Of a DNA stretch of 64,000 bases, positions 40,684 through 64,000 are shown one piece after another (the first letter of the stretch is position 1; each line of letters starts with the position of its first letter). The position numbers and the translations under genes are program-made. Under the pieces are notes generated by a model, which saw nothing but the letters and a program-made list of their open reading frames with translations, had not been told where the DNA came from and did no database searches. This stretch comes from Latrodectus hesperus (lineage: Eukaryota > Arthropoda > Arachnida > Araneae > Theridiidae). The stretch lies in the NCBI GenBank assembly GCA_037975125.1, contig CM075852.1, forward strand, positions 6,721,292 to 6,785,291, given 5' to 3'.

Positions 40684-40799
40684 TAAATTTATTTGTTACA
40701 ATATTTTCGGTAAAATCACTTTATAATTAAAACTCAGACCTATTTTATTTTAAAAATAATGCCTTAAATATGAAAAATTATTCCAATTTGAAGTGAAAT

Positions 40800-41000
40800 T
40801 TTTAAGAAATAAATTTCTTTGGAATTCTTCGCTATTCTGGACTATAACTTCTGTTATATGCTTCGGTATAAAATGAACAAGATTTTGGATGTATCCTTGG
40901 GATATAACAGTCCATGTGGATTCCATACGTGCCAAAGTTAATCTGGTGTAGCAATGGGTGGTGTACACCGGGCCAAATATGCCAGCATGAACCACACATT
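40800..41000 (-). mobile_element. Possible Tc1-like transposase C-terminal remnant
   Basis: A minus-strand frame contains LARMESTWTVISQGYIQNL followed by VHFIPKHITEVIVQN. This resembles the end of Tc1-type transposases, where W..I...I..L..S.P.R...VI is typical. No catalytic motif or terminal repeat is preserved and the resemblance is modest. It may be unrelated GC-richer sequence. Confidence 0.3.
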
Positions 41001-41960
41001 TTCGATTCGGAATGGATTGGGAGAACAAGCAATTCAGTCAGCAAGAAGAAATTCTGCATGTTACTTGTGGTCACATTATACTTTGGAATGCAGCTGATGG
41101 CATCAGCTGAAGCGAACAGAGAATCAGGATCTCAATCATCTCAGAGATGTAACGCTGGCAGTTCAGAATACTGGGCATGCGTTTTAAAGGAATACGGGAG
41201 TGAAATCCAATACCACTCGAAATCATAATGAGAAGTGTAGAACCAATGCGAAGATGCATAACGCATCAGTTCAGCAGTATGTCACCATGGTGCAGTCAGC
41301 CTCGAGTTCGATCTTAGCTGGTTTGAAGACCGAAGTGGAATTCGTTAATAGAGGCAATGTCATTTCTTTCAATTGTCTTTGTTTGTCGTTATTTGTATCA
41401 ACAGTGGTACAAATGCGTGAGGTTTTAAGTCAAGAGTAAATATAGCAAGGGAAGTCATACGAGCATTATACTCAGCTGCAAACAACTTCGAATGGTACAA
41501 GCGGAATCGAATAATGCATAACAAATTAAACATGTTGTACTGTAGTATGGCTGAACGATAAATCCCTGGGCAGCGCAAAATATAGCTGTCATCAGGTGAA
41601 ATGGTGTAACAAGGTGGGTGTGATCGATCCTATATGTCTGCCGTTCTTTTCTGTATTCAGCAATTACAGACCAGCATTACAATTCTTCGCCCAATACGAT
41701 AACTAATTTTCCTGAAAGATTATCTGCAATTCCCAGACTAAAGAACTAACTTGGGTTTGTTCCATTTTTGGATAGAATAAATGTTAATAAACCTAAGTTA
41801 ACATTTGTTCCATCTTCCAATTTTTCCTGCGAGGAATAGTTAAACAATTTACGTAAAAAAAAATGAATAAACCACACATTTCAGTACTTCAAACGGAAAT
41901 TCTCTCTTTCTTCTCCCTTTATATAGATAGCTTGCAAGTAGGATTTCAGTCGCTAGATGT
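41001..41960. other. GC-richer block of unknown origin
   Basis: GC-richer sequence with several overlapping frames of 60-104 codons on both strands, none with recognisable domains. The longest plus-strand frame (40914-41228) is Ser- and Cys-containing without a pattern. The block lies between transposon relics, so decayed transposon sequence is the simplest explanation. I cannot exclude a host exon. Confidence 0.3.
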
Positions 41961-41961
41961 G

Positions 41962-42315
41962 TATACAAGCAGGAAATAATAATAATAATTTACATGCCTC
42001 ATCGCCAAAAACACACCATATAAATTTCACCACGAGTCCACTCACTTTCAGAAAATCAAAAACAAGCGTAAGGAGTCTTGTATAAGTCCTCAAAAGACAA
42101 TCCCAGCCACTCAAGAATATGTGCCCGAGATGCCGGTTCATTTTGGTATTGAAGACAATTTTGATATATTTTGAGACCTCTCTCGTCCCTTCAGGTAGCC
42201 ACTGAAGAAACTGAAAAAAGTGTAGTCTGAACACATCTACCGCAACCAATAGCAAGAGATCTTTCAGGACAATCAGCTTGATACCAGGAATGACTCAGGA
42301 GAATGAGCCAAATTT
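41962..42315 (-). mobile_element. Non-LTR retrotransposon RNase H end with (ATT)n tail
   Basis: Translated in pieces on the minus strand it reads CPERSLAIGCGRCVQTTLF, then NEPASRAHILEWLGLSFEDL with YKTPYACF, then after a one-base shift FDFLKVSGLV. The order and spacing match the C-terminal tail of the spider-type LINE polyprotein, the same region that ends in LMDLV in the relic at 10.8 kb. A short (ATT)n run at about 41972-41985 sits where the 3' tail should be. Frame shifts and stops make it a dead, 5'-truncated copy. Confidence 0.6.
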
Positions 42316-43969
<1,654 letters not shown>

Positions 43970-45236
43970 TAATGTGCAGAGAGAAAACCGAGAAATTTGA
44001 ACTTTAATGAATTTATGAATATAATTGTGTTATCAAAAATAAGATAAAAATATTTTTTATCAATTTATGATTGTTTGAAAATGATAAGGAATTATTTTTT
44101 AAAAATAAATTTTATTCATGGCCTTTCTATTTAAAAATAATAATATAAATGTTTGGAAATTATTTCTGGAAAGAGTCAGATTTGCAAAATTAATAGTATT
44201 AAGTAAAAGAATAAGACACAAAAAATATAAATTATATTACTTAAATAAGAAAAATTAAATTATACTATACTTTTTGATATAACTTTTTATTACTTTCTGG
44301 AAAAGATGTGTATACTGAACTAATGTATACTGTTTACCCTAAAACGGAAGGAATAATTTCAGCCTTAAAAGTCATAAATTTTATTCAGAAACTCTTTCCA
44401 ATATTTATAATACTATTAAATATTTGAAAAATTTATTTCTATAACTCAAAGTGATCAATTCTGAGCTATTCTGATTTAGAGAGGTCTCTGGTTCGATCTC
44501 AGCTACAGCTGAATTCACGATCCATGGTTCCTTTTGGATCCCAATACATGGTGGTAATTCAAATATTTTATCACGACCTTTCAATAATTAGGTAATCAGC
44601 TGTCGGTATTAAATATTTAAACCCTAGAAACTTGAATTTTAAAATAAATATAATTCTAATATTTTTAGAATAACAACTCATAAATTACAACATTTCCTCA
44701 AAAAGTAATCATGATGTTCATTGTCTAACAAAATTATAATTTCTTATGAAGAATTAAGCATTTTCGATTACGCTGTCAATGTTTTAAGCACAGTTTAATC
44801 TTTTAGTCAAAACTAAAAATATAATTTTCGAAAAAAATATTAATGTAAACTGAAAGCATACATAAATTCCAGGTTTATCTACTAGGAACTTGCATTTTCT
44901 CTATAATAGTCTGAATAAATTATTTGTGACACAACTGTAATAAATTTTAAATATTTGATTTTTTTTAAAAAATTCCATAATTGCATGTTATAATAATTAA
45001 TTCTATGTTATAGTAATAAATTTATCATTAAATTTTAAAACATACCATTCAATTTTAAAATATGCATTGTAAATTAAGAAAATAGCATGACATAACGATT
45101 CATTTGCATATTTAATATGACATAAAAATAACACTCCTTCGCGATTAACAAATAATTAAAAATGCAAAACTATCACGTAAAATATCAAACAATTATTGGC
45201 ATCAATTAAAATTTCGTTTTTCTCAGAACAGGATAA
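43970..45236. other. AT-rich stretch with one SINE-like patch
   Basis: AT-rich DNA. At about 44484-44500 ggttcgatctcagc resembles a polymerase III B box, and the next 60 bp are GC-richer. This could be a degraded SINE, but no A box or target duplication was found. Confidence 0.35.
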
Positions 45237-45505
45237 TACACTGCCCGAACATTGAAAATAAATAGCTAAAATTTCTGTTCTGGGTTGACGCAACGTACCG
45301 AATTACACAAATGATGTGAAATGCGCTGCTCTAAAATGCATTTACGATAAGCTATAAGGTGAGGAAAAGGTAGGGGGGCAATATTCGCGCCGTTATTGCT
45401 GATTAGAAAATAGCAGTTGAAAGTTTGTTCTTGTCTCAAATACGCCTGTAGTTGCAGAGAATGCCAGGATATCGTTGACGGAATCAATTCCAGCAGACAG
45501 ACAAG

Positions 45506-46452
45506 TTCACGAAGGGCAGGGTGATTAGATTGAGAGCGGCAGGTTGGTCTTTATGGCAAATTGCAGCTGACAGATTCCTGGACGTGTCCACAGTGCACAG
45601 ATTGTAGGTGGTTGGAACAAGGAACTGTGGAACGTTTGCGGAGAGTCTGTGCACCCAGAGTGACGTCAGTACGCGAGGATCGACGTGTAGCACTAAGGAC
45701 CAGACACCCTGGATGCTCCCATATCGAGCAGAACCCTTTGCCTTTCGATTGGTAGCTAGAACCGGCGCTCATAACGTCCGTTAAAAAGACTGCCTTTGAT
45801 TCCACACCATAGATGTCAACGTCTGGAATGGTGCCGGATTAGTGCGTTGTGGACGATGGAATGGCACAGGATCGTCATCTTAGATAATTCGTGCTTCTGT
45901 TTCTTCAGTGATAGGCACCGCGTACGAGTGTGGCATCGACGTGGAGACAGGTCCAATCCTGCAGCAACTGTGGAACGCCCCACAGCGCGACAACGCAACA
46001 TCATGATTGGGGTTGTCATTGCGTACGATTCTAGGTCACTTCTAGTTCGTGTTCAAGGCACTATAACAGACCAACATTACATGGATGATGTGATGTGGAA
46101 AATGATATTCCCCTACCTTCAGGTGATGCCCAATGGCCTTTATCAGCAGGATGCTCGTTTGCACATTACTCGCATTAGCCAACATGCCCTGCAATGTATA
46201 TAGCGTTTTCCCTGACCACCGTGCATGCCAGATCTCTCACGAATCGAACACGTTTGGGATTTCATTGGATTCCATTTGCAGACTCTGTCATCCATTTTCC
46301 GAAGTGCGTCTCCTATTGGAGACGCACTTTGGCAAATGGATGACAGGGAATGGAGAGCCAGTCCACAGGTCGCCATCCATACTCTAATTGACTCTGTGCT
46401 TAGACATGTTGCTTCGTGTATCTCCGTCCACGCTACTCATACAACCTACTGA
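45506..46452 (+). pseudogene. Tc1-like transposase pseudogene
   Basis: In order: a helix-turn-helix piece (FTKGRVIRLRAAGWSLWQIA), a stop near 45604, then a TSVREDRRVALRTRHP segment in another frame. RLEWCRISALWTMEWHRIVI with LDN follows, where Asp replaces the usual SDE position. VWHRRGDRSNP, IGVVIAYDSRSLLV, YQQDARLHITRI (second catalytic Asp) and MPDLSRIEHVWDF (with the Glu) complete the catalytic region. The frame ends THTTY and a stop at 46452. Several frame changes and stops (for example near 46201) make it inactive. A 29 bp inverted duplication inside replaces part of the C-terminal region. The order matches a Tc1 subfamily that I know as abundant in spiders. Confidence 0.85.
46285..46346. 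repeat. Inverted repeat, 29 bp arms, 4 nt loop, inside Tc1 relic
   Basis: Arms 46285-46313 and 46318-46346 (starting ctgtcatccattttccgaag) match at 27 of 29 positions around tatt. It lies within the transposase reading frame, where the family has no such palindrome, so it probably arose after or during decay. Confidence 0.9.
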
Positions 46453-46580
46453 CTCGACCCGATTCTTGTATCATTCCGAAATACAGATAGCTTATTGTTC
46501 GATAATGTGTGTCTCTGTCCAGTTTCGTTACTTTCTGGCAACTCCTTCTTCATGTTGTATTTTCAATGTCTAGCAGTGTA

Positions 46581-48500
46581 TTTTGGAGCTATTTTTGACT
46601 CCTCAGAAATAAGATTTAATAAAAGAAACTTTGCCGTTTAAATCATCATTATTGGAGCATCTATTTCATTACAGTATCGGATATATATGGGGAGGAAATC
46701 CTTACAGCAATAGAACTAGATCGGTTTAAGCATAGCTTGGACTTAAAATGGATACAAGGGAATATACAATTAGAACCAAATCTCCAATTAAGGACATTGA
46801 TTTCGTCAGTGCTATAGAATTTTATTCAGTATCAGCAGTAACAATTACCGACGTTTGTTTACAACGTAATAAATTGTAATGTAGTGACGTTTTAAGACTG
46901 AAACTAACAGAAAGTTATCTCTGAAAAAAATTTAAATACACGAGTTAATGTCTCAAAATAAGGTTTAATCTGCTACTTTGCTCCTATATTACTGACAATA
47001 ATTACCCAAAAGAGATATTCTGGATGTGGCTACGTATAGAGTGCATCTGTGTATTTTAAATGTGATATTGATCAATAATAAAGTATAAGATTCGAATAGC
47101 ATTACGATTAATAATCTGCCATCTTTGTCTTCTAAAAGGAATAGATTTGTGTATTGATAAAATCTATTTGAAATTTTTCAGCCAATTGTATCTGCCAGTC
47201 ATCATCTGCAAATGCAAACATTTTTCTAGCAAGATGTCACTCAGTTACACTTGGAGTTCTGAATAAAACAATCCAATATAATAAAGTTTTTATTGCTATT
47301 AAAATTTCACATAAACAAAAATTACTAGAACTAAATTCGTAATATACTCACAATTATTAAAGAGAACATGTGCTTAATGATTTTAAGTTATATGAATCCT
47401 GACATTATAATTCCCTATGTCTCATTGCTGATTTTTATTATTTTAAGAATTACCTGTATAGCTGAATGTTGGCTGCTTTTTATCAATTTAAATTTCTTAG
47501 ATATTATTTTACATATTTCATATTTATGCTGTAACATCCTTTTAATCTCGAGTTAAAATAAATAATTTATGTACTTAGCTTCCTCATGATTATCAGTATC
47601 TTTTTCAGAGTATTAAAACTTCCAAAAATGCAATTTTACATACATTTTCGGAAATTATATAAAGTATCAAATCTAATTATGTGGATATAATTGGATACTG
47701 CTTAATATTGAACTCTAATACGTATTTTTCAATTACATATTTTTATTTTTGAATTAAATATATTTCTAAAATCACAATGTGGAAATGTTTTACTCTAAAT
47801 AAAATGTAGAATTTAAGGAATATTCTTTTTTTATCTAAGACACACACACATCTTGATGATTTCTGTTACTGATATTTAACATAACTAAACTTAAAAGCAT
47901 AAATACACCTGTATTAAGCAGTTGCGATAATTTATGAACTCTGTTATCTTTAAAAGCTTTAAATTTTTGTGTATTATGTAGCCAAGGGTGTGTCTTCAAA
48001 CTTCGCAATAAGAGTTACACCTTCCAGCTTGATAATAGATGTCCAAACTTTCTAAATTTCTGACGACAGTTTTTCATAAATTATTTATCCTATTTGTATA
48101 GAAATTCCAAAAAGATATTTATCATTCTACAATTATATGTGAGCTGAAGTATTCAGATAAAATGATAAAGTTTTATGGAAATCAAGAGTTTAAAATTGTT
48201 ATATATTTAATTTCGATCTATAATATGTATGAATGTTTTATATCAGATGAGCCTTAAAATTATTCAAGTTATAAAGTTTTGCATGCAGAAAACCTTAAAA
48301 TTGAATAATTTTGATCTTCTTAAAATTGATTACATTTAAATTGAATATATTTTCAGTTGTAAACCATAAGTTGAGCATTTCATGAAACATTTTTATCTGT
48401 TCAATAGAATTCAGTGAATAAACATTCTAATTTTATTTTTATCCAAATAAGGTATCTGATGTGAAATTAATATCATAATTATGCATGTAACAAATACATT
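46581..48500. other. 1.9 kb AT-rich stretch, no gene recognised
   Basis: The first 400 bp are slightly GC-richer; the rest is AT-rich. No open frame or repeat was recognised. Confidence 0.45.
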
Positions 48501-48506
48501 ATACTT

Positions 48507-48867
48507 GGGACTGTGGCAGCCTCGTGGTTAGGCCACCGATTTTTAATGCCACCAAAAATCCACCGAGTACATGCGACATACATGCTCGTTAAACCTGTGG
48601 AATCGAAAGTCCTGTGGTCTGTCGTTGAGCAATTATCCGTAGGTGTAATGGCTTGGAGAAAATTTCTTCCCCTCTCCAGATCAATGACAAAATTGAGGAA
48701 GTGGATCCTCTGGTGGTGCCATCTGTCGGTGGAATTTAGAGCAAAGTGGTACTTTCACCTTCGTGGCGCTCTAACGAAAGACGTCCCTTACTGACTTAAA
48801 TTCGCATAGTCAACGGCATATCGATCTTGGCTTGTCCAAGTGTCTTACAAGTAAAAACAACAACATA
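48507..48867 (+). mobile_element. tRNA-derived SINE with (ACA)n-type tail
   Basis: A GC-richer block starting gggactgtggcagcctcgtg, like the tRNA-related head of spider SINEs. It continues through tggaatcgaaagtcctgtgg and ends in acaacaacataac. The A-box-like head is fair; a clean B box is missing and may be deleted. No exact target duplication was seen. A 93-codon frame crosses it but is not a gene. Confidence 0.55.
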
Positions 48868-50872
<2,005 letters not shown>

Positions 50873-51008
50873 CGTCACATCGTTTCTTCAGTTGAAATTC
50901 CAACCTGATAAGTCCTCCGCAAAAGGAGAAGAAGAAATCAAGAAGCGCAAATGGTTCAACGTAAGACACAGTCTTGATTGAGGCGACACTAAAAAAAGGC
51001 ATTTCGAA

Positions 51009-52044
51009 ATGCGAGCTGTGTTTGTTTCTTTCTGCTATTCCAAACAAGATACCCCTTTCAGGGAAAGAACGTGGGAAAATCAAACAGATTTATTATTTGC
51101 ATGGACAAAATGCCGCAAAGACATTGAGTTTTTACCACAGAAACCATACATTATGGTGAGGCCCATGCACTGTCAAAGCTATAAGGTACTTGATTCATAA
51201 ATTTAAATAAAGTGGTTGTATATGCGATAGACCTTTGTCTGGATGACCTTCCGTTCTTGTGGCAGCTGTTGCAGAAGTTCATCAGGCGATACTCACAGTT
51301 CGTCCCGTGAGTGCACGCCATGCTTCACATCTTCTGAACTTGCCGAGTTCAAAATCTGTTCAAAAGATGTATCAGTACTGATTCCAGCTTGTCCAATCGT
51401 TGGACAAGCTGGAATCAGTACGTGGAATCAGTACGTGGAATCAGCATTCTGTAGACAGATGAGGCGAACTGGTAACGTGAATTCGAAACATTGTTTACAC
51501 TGGAAAGAATGATCCACATGATGTGTTTGCACCCATACATTACACGAGAAAAAAGTGACTGTGTGATATGGTATAAAAAGTATTTTCATCTTCAGCCCTT
51601 ACTTTTTTTAAGAGATTACTGCCGGTGATTTGCAAATGTGTGCAGTAAGGAGAGTGCTCACTATCTGAACATATTAACAGGCTACGCGATTCCCTCATTG
51701 GAACGGCAAAATGTTGTATCTCAAGTTGTGTGTATGCAAGATAACGCTCTTCCACATGTAGGGTCTTCAGTCAAATGTGTCTTAAGTCAACAGTTTGGAT
51801 ACAGAATTATCTCTTGTTATTTCCCGCTTTCATGATCTCCTGATCGAACATAATGGATTTCTGGTTGTGAGAAGATCTGAAATCCAAAATATATCAGTTT
51901 CGTCAGCAAACTGCATCTGATTTGAAAGATGCTATTAAAACTGCAATTCAAGAGATTGTAGTTGATATCGTACATGTTGCAGCGCTAGCCACCATTTGTA
52001 GCATGCAAAGTCTCATCATGTGGAGAGTTTGTAAAATAAAATAA
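51009..52044 (+). pseudogene. Mariner/Tc1-superfamily transposase pseudogene
   Basis: Pieces in order: an N-terminal segment from ATG at 51009 (MRAVFVSFCYSKQDTPFRER); a helix-turn-helix linker region reading CDRPLSG then PSVLVAAVAEVHQAILTVRP; a C-terminal half with YAIPSLERQNVVSQVVCMQD (Asp of the second catalytic motif, usually QDGAPPH); NALPHVGSSVK; a damaged SPDRT that should be SPDLTPMDFW; and VSKLHLI/TASDLKDAIKTAIQEI near the end. Many stops and shifts, and the first catalytic region is largely missing. A 22 bp inverted duplication and a 13 bp tandem repeat replace part of the middle. I could not find terminal repeats, so element borders are unknown. Confidence 0.75.
51375..51444. repeat. 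Inverted repeat (22 bp arms, 3 nt loop) plus 13 bp tandem
   Basis: Arms 51375-51396 and 51400-51421 are exact reverse complements (gtactgattccagcttgtcc...). The right arm runs into repeats of gtggaatcagtac, about 2.7 units to 51444. All lie inside the transposase relic. Confidence 0.9.
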
Positions 52045-62969
<10,925 letters not shown>

Positions 62970-63146
62970 AGGAGAAAGAATGAAACAAATCCTAAATCCC
63001 TCAGCGATGAAATGGTTCGGAAAAGATGTAGTACCTCCGTAACAGCCAAGCTGACCAGGCCGACACCGAAGAACGGGGTGGGTAAGAAGTCAAGCGTTTG
63101 GAACGAATCCAAACAGCTTTGTTCAGTTCCAGAGCTTACATCTTAA
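62970..63146 (+). CDS. Candidate small coding exon or ORF, doubtful
   Basis: A 58-codon open stretch between stops in a GC-richer island. An internal ATG at 63012 would give 44 residues starting MVRKRCSTSVTAKLTRPTPK, Lys/Arg/Ser/Thr-rich, ending CSVPELTS. A splice-donor-like gg/gtaaga lies at about 63080. The peptide is not recognised. A minus-strand frame of 62 codons overlaps almost the same island, so one or both may be chance. The evidence is local GC and an open frame only. Confidence 0.2.
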   Translation, partial: RRKNETNPKSLSDEMVRKRCSTSVTAKLTRPTPKNGVGKKSSVWNESKQLCSVPELTS

Positions 63147-63408
63147 AGCCGACTTGTTCTGGCTTTGGAACGCATTTTAAGATTATTAAAAACCGCTGCA
63201 TTGTACGCAGTTCGAGATTAAAATGTGACACTGTTCTGAGTAAAAAGGCGTGTAACAGAATTTTTAATGGTCCCTTGTGATTAATAATCACTTACTCAAT
63301 GCTTAGATTATTTATAATTAATGAATTTCTCAAATATATTAAATCTTTATTTATATATTTGTATTGGATTGTGTAAATGACATTGAAATGGTAATGAGTT
63401 TTGTTGGG

Positions 63409-63410
<2 letters not shown>
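63147..63410. other. Flank of GC-richer island, no gene seen
   Basis: GC declines from about 63280 towards the TA tract. Nothing is assignable. Confidence 0.4.

Positions 63411-63495
<85 letters not shown>
63411..63495. repeat. (TA)n microsatellite, 85 bp
   Basis: A TA tract with one C interruption at 63467. Confidence 0.96.
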
Positions 63496-63499
<4 letters not shown>

Positions 63500-64000
63500 T
63501 TATAATCGCAATTTTAAAATGAAGTGAAAAGATAAGTTATGATGTAAATGCCTTGCTCATTAAATTAAAGACTTTAATCATAAGATACTTTCTCGCATTT
63601 ATGAGCTTTAAGACCTTATTTATTCATAGAGTTCTAATATGTCTGAAAATATTTCAAATTTGAAATTTAGATATCACAAAAAAATTTATTTTAAATTAAC
63701 TTTTTAATTTCTCTTTAGCTAGTTTATCTTCGCACGTTTTTAGTTGAAGAATGAATGTCTTCATTTATTATTTAATTAATCCATATTTTTCCAATAATCC
63801 ATATTTTATATATATATATATATATATATAATTTTTATTTTAACATATCTAAATAACTGATATGATATTTCTTGAATGATAAATTTTAAAAGTCGTATAA
63901 AATAATAATCTGATCCAAAGACATTTAAGAGAACACAGAAAAGAAAACTCTAATTTTGGATTAGAGATTTCTTGAAAAATTTCTTGCCCTTAAAATTTCT
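63496..64000. other. AT-rich end of window with short TA tract
   Basis: AT-rich DNA with a (TA)12 tract at 63807-63831. No gene was recognised. Confidence 0.45.

Larger units (their letters stand above)
45239..46578 (+). mobile_element. Tc1-like DNA transposon relic (1340 bp)
   Basis: Short imperfect terminal repeats face each other: cactgcccgaacattgaaa at 45239-45257 and its counterpart ending gcagtg at 46578. Both are flanked by TA (45237-45238 and 46579-46580). A decayed Tc1-type transposase fills the interior on the plus strand. The size is slightly below a typical 1.3-1.7 kb Tc1 element. Its family differs from the 8.7 kb element: short rather than 221 bp terminal repeats, and different transposase motifs. 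Confidence 0.8.

Overview
The window looks like nuclear DNA from an arthropod, most probably a spider. It is very AT-rich, has many long (TA)n microsatellites, and no continuous reading frame that could be a host gene. Recognisable protein-like sequence comes almost entirely from transposable elements: mariner, Tc1-like and mariner-like transposases, RNase H ends of non-LTR retrotransposons, and tRNA-derived SINEs. The spider assignment is inference, resting on the resemblance of these repeats to ones I know from orb-weaver genomes. No rRNA, functional tRNA, CRISPR array or prokaryotic operon is present.

Layout. 1-4.7 kb is AT-rich DNA with microsatellites and a hairpin tipped by a TA tract. 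4.70-5.59 kb is the first of three near-identical 0.89 kb mariner deletion derivatives; the others are at 14.96-15.85 kb and 18.58-19.47 kb. 8.6-11.7 kb is a nested repeat cluster: a 1646 bp Tc1-like element sits inside the RNase H region of an older non-LTR retrotransposon, followed by two more retroelement 3' ends. 20.41-20.59 kb is a short SINE with a perfect 13 bp target duplication. 20.6-39.9 kb is mostly anonymous AT-rich DNA with two promoter-like islands (25.2 kb and 36.7 kb) and a 619 bp TA tract. 40-52 kb is a second repeat-rich zone: a GC-richer unassigned block, a minus-strand LINE end, a 1340 bp Tc1-like relic, a SINE, and a decayed mariner-like transposase. 52.5-64 kb is again AT-rich with two more microsatellites and one small GC-richer island at 63 kb.

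How the parts relate. The three mariner copies share terminal repeats, TA target duplications and exactly the same internal deletion, which removes two of the three catalytic aspartates. They must have been copied by a transposase encoded elsewhere. The most complete copy still encodes both helix-turn-helix domains. Retroelement fragments carry different simple-sequence tails ((AAG)n, (ACA)n, (ATT)n), which suggests several LINE/SINE families. At least five short inverted repeats with tiny loops recur across the window and look like local template-switch products.

I did not find a convincing new biological system. The best leads are the deletion-derivative mariner family with a possible DNA-binding-only product, the repeated quasi-palindromes, and the tandem CRE plus TATA island at 36.7 kb.
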